A stretch of DNA of 64,000 bases from Bacteroidia bacterium (GTDB taxonomy: Bacteria; Bacteroidota; Bacteroidia; Flavobacteriales; Flavobacteriaceae). The stretch spans positions 1-64,000 of the forward strand of contig JAUIBW010000019.1 of the NCBI GenBank assembly GCA_030427585.1, in the 5' to 3' direction. The first letter of the stretch is position 1, and every line of letters starts with the position of its first letter. Positions 44,406-53,000 of the stretch are shown one piece after another. The notes under the pieces are model-generated. The model did no database searches. It was not told where the DNA came from and was given only the letters and a program-made list of their open reading frames with translations. Made by a program: the position numbers and the translations under genes.

Positions 44406-44669
44406 AAAGAATACCAACAAAATAAGGATATAACGAGATATATCATAACTATCCAAAAGCTTAAACTCTACAATGAAAAACTAGTAGAAATTGAACATAG
44501 GATTGTCAAAGCCAGTCTAACCAAATGTTCTATCCCACAACGTAAAACTATTTTCGAATTTATTAATGAAGCTGTACCACATGGATACCATGATATTTCA
44601 TACTTTACCAGATTGTTTAAAAAGCAAACGGGATATTCGCCAAAAACATTTCGTCAAAAGTTTAAATAA
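44406..44669 (+). pseudogene. AraC-family regulator C-terminal remnant
   Basis: An open frame with no start codon, directly after a stop. Its end reads PHGYHDISYFTRLFKKQTGY followed by SPKTFRQKFK and TAA, the second helix-turn-helix of AraC/XylS regulators. The upstream part (KLYNEKLVEIEHRIVKAS) does not match the family clearly. Gene remnant. Confidence 0.7.
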
Positions 44670-44771
44670 ATCCTATTTTATTAGACTTTTGTCCTAACTT
44701 CTAAAATTTCTTTGAATGTAATTTTGTTGAATACTAAAATTTAGTTTAAACAATAAAATTTCACAAAAGAA

Positions 44772-45263
44772 ATGAGTGTTATTAAAATTTTAATTGTAGG
44801 CATTGGCGCGACCTTTGCCATGGATATTTGGAGCTATGTTTTGAATTTGTTTGGTATCACGTCTCTTGATTATAAAATTGTTGGCAGGTGGATAGGAAGT
44901 ATTCCTAAAGGCAGGTTTTTTCATAACAAAATAATGGATACCCCTCCAATACAAAATGAATTATTTTTAGGCTGGGTTTCTCACTACCTAATTGGTATTG
45001 CTTTTGCTTTTTTGTTATTTGTAATTTATAGTAAGGATTGGTTTGAAAAACCTACTTTAATGCCAGCAATAATAATAGGAATTGTAACTATTATTGCTCC
45101 TTTTTTTATCATGCAACCTGCATTTGGTTTTGGTGTGGCTTGTTCAAAATTACCAGATCCAAATATCATTCGATTTAAAAGCTTTATGGCTCATTTAGTT
45201 TATGGGTTTGGGTTGTATGGAGCTGCTATTTTGTTCAATATGATTGAAAAAGTCTTTAAATAA
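44772..45263 (+). CDS. DUF2938 membrane protein
   Basis: A protein of 163 residues with several hydrophobic segments. GIGATFAMDIWSYVLN at the start, GRWIGSIPKGRFFHNKI, LGWVSHYLIGIAFAFLLF, and APFFIMQPAFGFGVACSKLPDP with HLVYGFGLYG near the end are the DUF2938 signatures. The function is unknown. It is followed by a decayed DJ-1/PfpI gene. Confidence 0.8.
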   Translation: MSVIKILIVGIGATFAMDIWSYVLNLFGITSLDYKIVGRWIGSIPKGRFFHNKIMDTPPIQNELFLGWVSHYLIGIAFAFLLFVIYSKDWFEKPTLMPAIIIGIVTIIAPFFIMQPAFGFGVACSKLPDPNIIRFKSFMAHLVYGFGLYGAAILFNMIEKVFK

Positions 45264-45284
45264 TGAAAAAAAAGATTCAGGTTG

Positions 45285-45850
45285 TTAGATATGCTTACAA
45301 TGGTATGGCATGTTGAACGCCATTGATCCTTATGAGGTCTTACGTTGTCTTGAAAATGTAACCATTATGTAAAATATGATATTAACGACATAAAAAAGCC
45401 GACATATTATTACTACTGGGTTCAGCTATTTCTTTCATAAAAGAAATGAAAGATGCAGAAGTGCTTGATTGGATAAAGACCATAAATGAACTTACAAGTA
45501 AAACGGTAACAATTTGTAGCGGTTCTATCATCTTGGCGCAACAGGTTTGTTAAAAGGAAAAGAAGTAACTTTACATTGAAAATCTTTAAGCTTATTATCA
45601 TCTTATTATAATTGATGCTACACCAAAAGAAGAGAGAATTTTAACGCAAGGAAAATATATTACGAGTGCAGGAGTTTTGGCAGGTATAGATATGGCATTA
45701 TATCTTGCCAGAGAAATTAAATGAGAAATAGAAGCTAAAGTTTCACAATTAGTTATTGAGTATGATCCAAAACCAATGTCTAATTCAGGAAATTACCAAA
45801 CCGCAAAGCAAAATACTATTGATAATGCAGAAAGTATATTAGTTAATACA
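45285..45850 (+). pseudogene. DJ-1/PfpI-family protein, decayed
   Basis: Homologous segments appear in several frames: LNAIDPYEVLRCLENV near 45310, DILLLLGSAISFIKEM near 45400, KTVTICSGSII (the nucleophile Cys elbow) near 45510, then after a break RILTQGKYITSAGVLAGIDMA and VSQLVIEYDPKPMSNSGN near 45760. Multiple frameshifts and a stop after AQQVC. It was once a GlxA/isonitrile-hydratase-like protein. Confidence 0.75.
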
Positions 45851-45968
45851 CCTAGAAAGGGTTTAAGTCTTAAGGAATTTGTAAGATATCGCAAAACATT
45901 GTTGAAGTTGAAAAAAAACATTTAAACTTTTTGGTAAATAAAAAGTCTTATTAACAAAAATAATACAA

Positions 45969-46682
45969 ATGGATAAAAAAAATAAAGAAGCCAGACTTGC
46001 AGGATTGGTTTACCTATTATTAATATTATTTGGCATTATTAGCCTTATTATTATACCTTCAAAAATAATTGTTTGGGAAGACTCAGAGAGAACGCTTCAA
46101 AATTTACGTAGTTTTGAACAACTTTTTCGTGTAGGCATTGCTACTGATGTAATTACATTTCTTATATATATAATATTACCACTATTATTATATAAACTTC
46201 TTAATGTAGTTCATAAAAGTAATGCTATTTTTATGGTAACCTTTGCATTATTAAGTGTACCACTATCATTTTCTAACCTTTTTAATAAGTTATCAATATT
46301 AGATATTTTAGAAAAAACAAAGTCAGCAGGCGAAGGGATAACATTAGAATTAGCAAATAATGTAATGTTATATTTTGAATCTTACTACAACGGAATACAA
46401 CTTTCTCAAGTATTCTGGGGTTTATGGTTATTGCCTTTTGGTTATTTGGTTTTTAAATCAGAATTTCTACCTAAAATATTGGGAATTATATTAATGTTAG
46501 GATGTTTTGGATATCTAACCGTGTTTTTTGGGAAAATACTAATAGTTGAGATTAATAATTATCCAATATTCAAATACCTAAAATTACCTGCCTCAATTGG
46601 TGAAATAGGTATATGCTTATGGTTGTTAGTTTTTGGTGCAAGAAATAAAATAGCTTCTAAAAAAAGAAGTTTAACAGAATAA
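45969..46682 (+). CDS. DUF4386 membrane protein
   Basis: A protein of 237 residues with six hydrophobic segments. RLAGLVYLLLILFGIISLI at the N-terminus, SQVFWGLWLLPFGYLVFKS and LPKILGIILMLGCFGYL are DUF4386 signatures. The function is unknown. It is followed 5 bases later by another small membrane protein gene, so the two are probably co-transcribed. Confidence 0.83.
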   Translation: MDKKNKEARLAGLVYLLLILFGIISLIIIPSKIIVWEDSERTLQNLRSFEQLFRVGIATDVITFLIYIILPLLLYKLLNVVHKSNAIFMVTFALLSVPLSFSNLFNKLSILDILEKTKSAGEGITLELANNVMLYFESYYNGIQLSQVFWGLWLLPFGYLVFKSEFLPKILGIILMLGCFGYLTVFFGKILIVEINNYPIFKYLKLPASIGEIGICLWLLVFGARNKIASKKRSLTE

Positions 46683-46687
46683 TTCAT

Positions 46688-47071
46688 ATGGGCAAAATCA
46701 CTATAATAAAAGTTTTGGTCTCTATGCTCTGTGTAATTCTGGTATTTCATTTTTTGGTAATCACAGGACATATTCCCTATGATAAAGTATGGGCAGGGAG
46801 ACTTACATCTCAGGAAGAAATGTTGCGTTTTGAACTATTTTCAATAACCTTAAATGTGTTTATAATAGGCGTCCTTATTAAAAAATACAAATTCATAAAA
46901 AAGGAAAGAACTAACAAAGTTGTAGATGTTTTAATCTGGTTTTTTGCTGTATTTTTTTGTTTAAACACTCTAGGAAATCTATTTGCCAGAAGTTTAATAG
47001 AGCTAATCTTTGGAACGCTCTTTACGCTTACCCTGTGTGTTTTATGTGTTTTACTGGTAATAAAAAAATAG
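46688..47071 (+). CDS. Small membrane protein, unknown function
   Basis: A protein of 127 residues with four predicted membrane helices (VLVSMLCVILVFHFLVI; FELFSITLNVFIIGVLI; VVDVLIWFFAVFFCLNTLGNL; IFGTLFTLTLCVLCVLLVI). I do not recognise a family. Directly downstream of the DUF4386 gene on the same strand. Confidence 0.65.
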   Translation: MGKITIIKVLVSMLCVILVFHFLVITGHIPYDKVWAGRLTSQEEMLRFELFSITLNVFIIGVLIKKYKFIKKERTNKVVDVLIWFFAVFFCLNTLGNLFARSLIELIFGTLFTLTLCVLCVLLVIKK

Positions 47072-47445
47072 CTACCTCTAAATAAATCTTAATTAAAAAG
47101 AATCTTATAAGACTTGTCCTATTGAATTTTTCCGAAACAAGAAGACACAGTATAAAACTATGAAGCGTTATACCTCAAGAATACTTAAACTGTAAGTCCA
47201 ATCCCGAATCTTTTACCATTTTAGAAATGATTAGGCATTTTTTATAAGAGGAACACCTTATTTCATTATAAGATAATTGAAAATCGCAGAAATTTTAGAG
47301 ATTATCAATCTTCTTAGAACGGAATAAAATATTCAGATTTAACCAATGAATTAGAATTTGCAGGAAAATATAGGACAGACTTTTTGAATATGGTTGAAAA
47401 ATTGGATGATACTTATATAGAACTCAAAAAAATAATGGAAAATGG
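47072..47445. other. Non-coding stretch, no gene seen
   Basis: An AT-rich stretch with no ORF I can support. It lies between the small membrane protein gene and the PD40 remnant, and part of it could be lost 5' sequence of that remnant. Confidence 0.4.
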
Positions 47446-47761
47446 CAGCTGGCTTCTAAAGTTGGATACCCTATATAGACTAATGAGTACGCAGAATCAT
47501 ATCTAGTTGTAGTGACCGACGGAAGCTTATATTTTACTTCTAATTGTCCTGGTAGTTTAGGCAAACGTGATATTTATCGAGTGCAATATTTAGGTAATGG
47601 AAGGTTTGATGTTCCGGTAAATATTGGTTCACAAGTTAATTCAGAAAAAAATCAGCGAAGCACCTATGGTTTCAGCAGACGAAAACTTTTTAATTCTCGC
47701 AAATACCTATACCGATAAAAAAGGGAATGAAAAAATAACCCAATTTGGCATAGAGAATTAG
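47446..47761 (+). pseudogene. PD40 (WD40-like) beta-propeller fragment
   Basis: The frame reads ASKVGYPI, stop, TNEYAESYLVVVTDGSLYFT, then SNCPGSLGKRDIYRVQYLGN and NIGSQVNSEKN. After a frameshift it continues EAPMVSADENFLILANTY to a TAG at 47761. SLYFTSN and the repeated blade pattern match PD40 proteins. A nonsense codon and a frameshift show decay. Confidence 0.7.
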
Positions 47762-48654
47762 TGGGTTACTAATATGGAAAGTTTTATTAAAGAAACAACT
47801 TCGTACATGAATATTCAAACTATAGAAGATACAAGAGTCTTATATGATAAATAAGCAAGGAGGCTTTTCCAGATTTTTCACAACGTGTGCACAATATATA
47901 AACCGCTAGTCCTTGGCAAGCTCATCTACTTCGTTAAATTATTCAATATTGAAAGTAAAAGACTCCGAAGTAGTAATAACCTCAAAATAAAATATCTTAA
48001 TAGTCATATAAATAGACTGCAAGTATATTTTAACAATAATCTTTAATTCTACTATTATTACTGTATTGGTGCTTCCTTTTTAGACGAACCGTATTTTTAA
48101 GAGGGAAAGTAGATATACCCATACATCCAGATACTTTCCACTTCTTTATAGGCAATCAATTTTCTACAAGTAATGATAGTACTGTAGCAACAAGTATGCT
48201 TATAATTTATCTCAAAGTTGTAATTTTTTACATAAAATACAATATAAAAAGAGTTTTTTAAGTTTAATACCATCTTTTGTTAAATAAGTTTTTTCTACTT
48301 TGTGTTGTGTGTCTATTAAAAACTTAAAAGGCATAATCATTTGAATCATAATGCGTTGTGATTATTTAAATCTGTCTGAAAAATGCAGTGTTTTCAAATT
48401 GTTATTTATACTAGTACTCATAATAAAATTAACATAAAATTAAGAAGATATATGAGAAAGTCATTATAATTTTACTGGTGAAATAATCTTTGTATTGAAA
48501 CAAAGTGAAATTTCATACCGTTTCTTGTCCTTTTATTAGAAATAAGAGATGTTAAAATGAGAGCAAAGGTCAAGCAACAAGTTTTGCTAATTGACCAACC
48601 CCCGGTGTGATTTTCGAAGCTTATCGAATTTTAATAATACCAATACCCCACTTT
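47762..48654. other. Long non-coding stretch before the PKS leader
   Basis: No intact gene. A short frame near 48110-48190 (VDIPIHPDTFHFF) might be an old coding remnant, but I cannot assign it. GCTAATTGACCAAC at 48586-48599 is identical to part of leader copy 2 downstream, so the region may contain a degenerate extra copy. Confidence 0.45.
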
Positions 48655-48676
48655 ATTTTTTTAACAAATAAAATCA

Positions 48677-48700
48677 GTTGATTGGAAAATGCTAATTGAC
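48677..48700 (+). promoter_or_regulatory. Leader hairpin, copy 1
   Basis: GTTGATTGG and CTAATTGAC pair over nine positions (three G-U) around the loop AAAATG. The same hairpin recurs in copies 2 and 3. No T-run follows, so it is not a plain terminator; it is an RNA element candidate. Confidence 0.65.
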
Positions 48701-48831
48701 CAGCTTTAAGTACACCTAATCATAATAAATGTATATTCACAACCACTCATCTAATAAGATCATAATTTTATTTAATTGCTCTTATTAGATAAAAGATTAT
48801 TATCAACTCTTAAAACAAACCAACTTAAATA

Positions 48832-48864
48832 ATGACTACACTTAAACCACACCAAATTTTTTAA
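48832..48864 (+). CDS. Micro-ORF MTTLKPHQIF, leader copy 1
   Basis: Ten codons plus TAA. It has the same start context as the antiterminator gene and its first residues parallel that protein's N-terminus (MNTAKPNQTI). It has the same peptide as copy 2 (49037-49069). It may be translated as a leader peptide or may simply be a duplicated, truncated gene start. Confidence 0.5.
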   Translation: MTTLKPHQIF

Positions 48865-48878
48865 AACAAATAAGGATC

Positions 48879-48904
48879 GGTTGATTGGAAAATGCTAATT
48901 GACC
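48879..48904 (+). promoter_or_regulatory. Leader hairpin, copy 2
   Basis: GGTTGATTGG and CTAATTGACC pair over ten positions around AAAATG. The extra G-C pair at the base relative to copies 1 and 3 makes this the most stable copy. Confidence 0.65.
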
Positions 48905-49036
48905 AACTTGAGGTATGCCCAATTGTAAAATATATATCCACAACCACACATCTAATTAAGATTATAACTTTATTTAGTTGTTTTTCTTATTAGATAAAAG
49001 ATTATTATCAACTCTTAAAATAAACCAACTTAAATA

Positions 49037-49069
49037 ATGACTACGCTTAAACCACACCAGATTTTTTAA
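49037..49069 (+). CDS. Micro-ORF MTTLKPHQIF, leader copy 2
   Basis: The same ten-residue peptide as at 48832, with two base differences (ACA to ACG, CAA to CAG), both synonymous. The nearby non-coding parts of the repeats differ more. This may reflect selection on the peptide or recent duplication. Confidence 0.5.
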   Translation: MTTLKPHQIF

Positions 49070-49084
49070 AACAAATAAGAATCA

Positions 49085-49108
49085 GTTGATTGGAAAATGC
49101 TAATTGAC
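49085..49108 (+). promoter_or_regulatory. Leader hairpin, copy 3
   Basis: GTTGATTGG and CTAATTGAC pair around AAAATG, as in copy 1. It is the copy nearest the antiterminator gene, about 125 bases before its start codon. Confidence 0.65.
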
Positions 49109-49232
49109 CAGCTTGAAGTATGCCCAATTGTAAAATATACCCACAACCACACACCTAACAAGGCTATAGCTTTCTTAGTAGATCTTAATAAGGAAAAGAT
49201 CATTATCAACTCTTAATAAACCGACTTAAATA

Positions 49233-49820
49233 ATGAATACAGCTAAACCTAATCAGACCATATATCCTAGAGCGGTATTGGAAAGAAGAAGAAAAAGAAA
49301 TGAAAAAAACTGGTACATTTTTTATACCTCACCACGTGCCGAAAAGATAGTATACAACGATCTTTTGGCAAGAGAATATGATGCGTTTCTTCCATTGACT
49401 AGAACGTTGAAAGTATGGAAAAATAGACAGAAGAAACTTATAGAATCTCCACTTTTTCCAGGTTATATTTTTGTAAATACTAAAATGAGCGAGATTTATG
49501 ATATCTCGAGACTTCCCAAAATAGCTACATATATTAAATGCGGACAAAATCCTTCAGTCATTTCACCAAATGATATAAATACGATCAAGAAAATGTTATT
49601 ACTTGAAGAAAGTGTTTCTGTAGAAACTACCTTTTATGAAGGAGAACAAGTAAAAATTATTCACGGGCCATTAACTGGCCATGAAGGCATTTTGGTAGAA
49701 CAAAAAGGTAAAACAAGATTTGGGATTCGTCTCAAAGAAATAAACCACACTGTGTTTATTAATGTTTGCACCAATATTTTACAGAAAGTAAATAACCCCT
49801 GTTCGGTTAAAGAAAAGTAG
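49233..49820 (+). CDS. NusG-paralogue transcription antiterminator (UpxY/LoaP/TaA type)
   Basis: A protein of 195 residues. The NGN domain is at about 25-125 (NWYIFYTSPRAEKIVYNDLLAREYDAFLP ... SPLFPGYIFV) and the C-terminal KOW domain at about 135-180 (YEGEQVKIIHGPLTGHEGILVEQ). Specialised NusG paralogues of this kind (LoaP in Bacillus, TaA in Myxococcus, UpxY in Bacteroides) keep RNA polymerase moving through long biosynthetic operons. This one stands directly upstream of a PKS operon of more than 13 kb, in the same direction, and is preceded by the tandem leader. Its own start ATG 49233 is embedded in leader copy 3. Acting on the PKS operon is a strong inference from position. Confidence 0.9.
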   Translation: MNTAKPNQTIYPRAVLERRRKRNEKNWYIFYTSPRAEKIVYNDLLAREYDAFLPLTRTLKVWKNRQKKLIESPLFPGYIFVNTKMSEIYDISRLPKIATYIKCGQNPSVISPNDINTIKKMLLLEESVSVETTFYEGEQVKIIHGPLTGHEGILVEQKGKTRFGIRLKEINHTVFINVCTNILQKVNNPCSVKEK

Positions 49821-49854
49821 CTGCCCCTTCCCCTGTATTTTCAAAATATTCCTT

Positions 49855-49881
49855 TAGTGTTAATCTGGTTCTTTAACACTA
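49855..49881 (+). promoter_or_regulatory. Hairpin between antiterminator and PKS genes
   Basis: TAGTGTTAA and TTAACACTA form a 9-bp perfect stem around a 9-base loop. No T-run follows, so it is not a canonical terminator. It lies in the 256-base leader of the PKS gene and could be the RNA element that loads the antiterminator, or a pause site. Confidence 0.5.
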
Positions 49882-50076
49882 TCCAGACCTCATGTCTCAA
49901 ATTTAGTTTGTATAAAGTGAAAAAAGCAATTTTGTGCTTAAGAAAGTGAGTAAGATATTAATAAATTTTATAAGAAATATCAGAGGTATTTGTTGATTTT
50001 ATGTAGTTACGATACTGCAAAAACTCAGAAAAATATTAACTATTCAGGTACCTTTTCATAGTTATTACACAAGAAA

Positions 50077-53000
50077 ATGATAGATAAAGAAATACTATTA
50101 GAATCAACAGAGTGTTATCTAAAATCTCTGATATCTGAATTCACTCAAATATCAATCGGAGATAATTGTGTATCTACTCCATTTCAGGAGTTAGGAATCG
50201 ATTCATTTCGTATTCTTCAGATTATCAAAAAATTAGAGGAAGAATTCGGAACTTTACCAAAGACCTTACTTTTTGAAAATTTCAATATCGGTGATTTAAG
50301 TTATTATTTTGTTGATAAATATGAAGGAATACTAATAGAGAAATTTAAGCAAGAAAAGGGAGATAGTGATCGAGCCACACACTCTAATGAAGAACCATTA
50401 AATTCAATCGAAAAAAACACAAAAATAATTGATAATCAAAATGATGTGTATGGGGTAAAAACTCCTGTTCTTATATTAGAAAAAGAAGTTAATAAACACC
50501 CAGAATTACTAAAGCTGGTAGAAAAACTATTTCACCAATACAAGAATGAAGGCTCTGCATCAAGGGGAACAAGAAATATAGCTCCTAATCTTTTTATTGG
50601 GGCAGAAAAAAAAGGGTATTTTAATTATAGTCGTTATAAGGACATCATATTAGTATATAGCTATACAGGAGCCAAAGATTATCTATCTGTTATTACAGAA
50701 GAAATATATCAATACTGTATCAACAATAATTTTGAACTTAATCTTTTCACAGTTGATCAAGTAGGGTCGATAGGAGGAGTTGTATTTACAACCACTCCTT
50801 TTGGCGTTTTATCAAGGATAAATATAAAAGATTTCACGCTTCAAGGAAGCAAGATGCGTCGTTTACGATATCAAGTATCAAAATTTGAAAGAGCAGGAAA
50901 ATGTAGAACTGAAGAGTATCAAAATGGTTCTGACGAAAAGGTAGACAAAAATATTACCAAAATTATTGATGAATGGTGTGCACCAAGAACAATGGTTAAC
51001 CCGCTCATTCATATAGTTAAAGAAGAAATTCTATCTGGTAACTTAAATGCAGAACATAGACTTTTTCTAACATACCTTGATGATGTTCTGCAGAATGTAA
51101 TCCTTATCTCAAAATTATCATCAGAAGAGAATGGATATTTAATGGATTTAGAGTTCTACCCAAAGAGTATGCCTCTGGGAGGGTTAGAATTTGCAATTGT
51201 AGAGATCATCAAAACTTTAAAAACCGAAGAATATACTATTTTAAGTTTAGGAGGTACATATGGTTGTAAACTAAACTCTTCATCAAATTCAGATCCAGAA
51301 TTAGATAAAACACTAGATTATCTGCGTGGGCAAAATATTTTTAATGATGAAGGAAATTTGCAATTCAAAAATAAATTCAGGCCAGAACATAATACTGTAT
51401 TTCTTTCCAGACCCGTAGGAAGCAATCCTGATAATATAACCGATATTATTATGATGATTGCAGATCCGATGAAAATGCAAACTTCGGACAAAGAAAATCA
51501 TACGTTCACCAAATTATATAAGCAAACTAATGTATTAGAGCTAAAAACAGCAAGACAGAATACATCAAATTCAAACGGAGAGTTTAAGCAGGTAAAAGAA
51601 AACCTACAAGTAGAGAAACATAAAGTGGTGATTGAAGGAGAAGAGCGATCTATTATATTATCAGATTATGGTTATAATCCTTTAAACATACCAGGTGATC
51701 AGGTTACATTTGATCTGAAAACCGATTCGTGGGCCCAATTAGAGTTACCAGTTATTCAAAATCAGTTAAGCTTTTTATATACGCAGTTACAACAACCGGT
51801 TGATCTTATCGAGAGTTTAAGAAATATATTTCCTTTTTCTTATTTTATGTTAACCACTGCAGGCCGTACTGCAGAACGTGCTTTTTGTAAATCATGGCCT
51901 AAAAAAGGGAAAGTACTTCAGAATCTGCTTTTTCCTACCATGATTTTTAATCAGATCCAAAATGGATTTACACCAATAGAGTTACCACATCCGAGGGTAT
52001 ATAAGTTAGATTCTGAGGACCAATATAAAGGAAACCTAAATTGGGAAATTCTTAAAAAACAAGTAAAAGAAGATTCAGAGTCGATAGCTTTTGTTTTTAT
52101 CGAAATGAATGATAATGCTGCTGGAGGAGCGCCAGTGTCTTTACAACATCTCAAACAAGTAAAAGACCTCCTTTCAGAATATGCTATTCCTCTTGTTTTT
52201 GATACTACAAGAATTGTAGAAAATGCGTTATTTATCCTGGAACATGAAAACGAATTTATCGGAAAAAATGTATGGGATGTAGTACAGGAAATGGTCTCTT
52301 ATGCAGATGCAATAATTGCAAGTTTGGCTAAGAATTTTTGTGTAGATAAAGGAGGATTGATAGGCACCAATGATGCCGAACTTTACAATAAAATTCAAAA
52401 CTTTATTCAGGAAGAAAGCATTGGACTTGATGTAATCGATAAAAAAGTTATTGGATTATCATTTCATAACAGAAATAAGATTGAGACTCGGGTTCGTAAT
52501 AGACTACAATCTGTACAGACCATCTGGAGGGTTTTAAAACAACAAGGAATTCCTGTTGTACAACCAGCATTGGGGCATTGTATATTGATTGATGTTAAAC
52601 AAATTCCTGAATTTGAATTATTTGAGTACCCAGTTGCATCATTTGTATCCTGGTTATATTTAAATACAGGGATTCGGGCAGGAGCTCATAATGTAGGAAT
52701 GCAAAAAGATACAGAAATTAATAATCTGGTACGCCTGGCTATACCTGTGGGCTTAAAACAGGAAAAAATAGAGGAAATCGCTAATAGGTTGATTAAAGCG
52801 TTTCAGAAAAAAACTAATATTCCTGAGATTTTACCCAAAGATAATCAATCAAAAACATTTGGTAATATACATACCAATTTCAACCTCAAAATGTATCATA
52901 ATACTTCTGGAGAAGTAGTTTCAAAAACACCCAATTCTGAAACCTCTTCAATAGATAACGATAATAATATCTCTGTTACAGAAAGCGCAGGAAAATCTAC

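Larger units (their letters stand above)
48655..49256 (+). repeat. Tandem triplicate of a ~200-bp leader
   Basis: Three imperfect direct repeats with a period of about 203-205 bases; the anchor TTGATTGG is at 48678, 48881 and 49086. Each begins with a T-run plus AACAAATAA, then a hairpin, CACAACCAC, an AT-rich stem and AACTCTTAA, and ends at an ATG with the same context (CTTAAATA-ATG). The third ATG is the antiterminator start. Copies 1 and 2 end in micro-ORFs that stop after ten codons. Confidence 0.9.

Noticed and set aside
47512-47718. 68-codon ORF from GTG 47512 as an intact gene
   Set aside because: It is the readable middle of a PD40 protein with an in-frame stop upstream and a frameshift downstream, so it is listed as a pseudogene.
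51600-52830. Leinamycin-type SH domain as identity of the PKS PLP domain
   Set aside because: The domain matches tryptophanase/tyrosine phenol-lyase closely, whereas, as I recall, the leinamycin SH domain is described as unrelated to known C-S lyases. Only functional analogy is possible.
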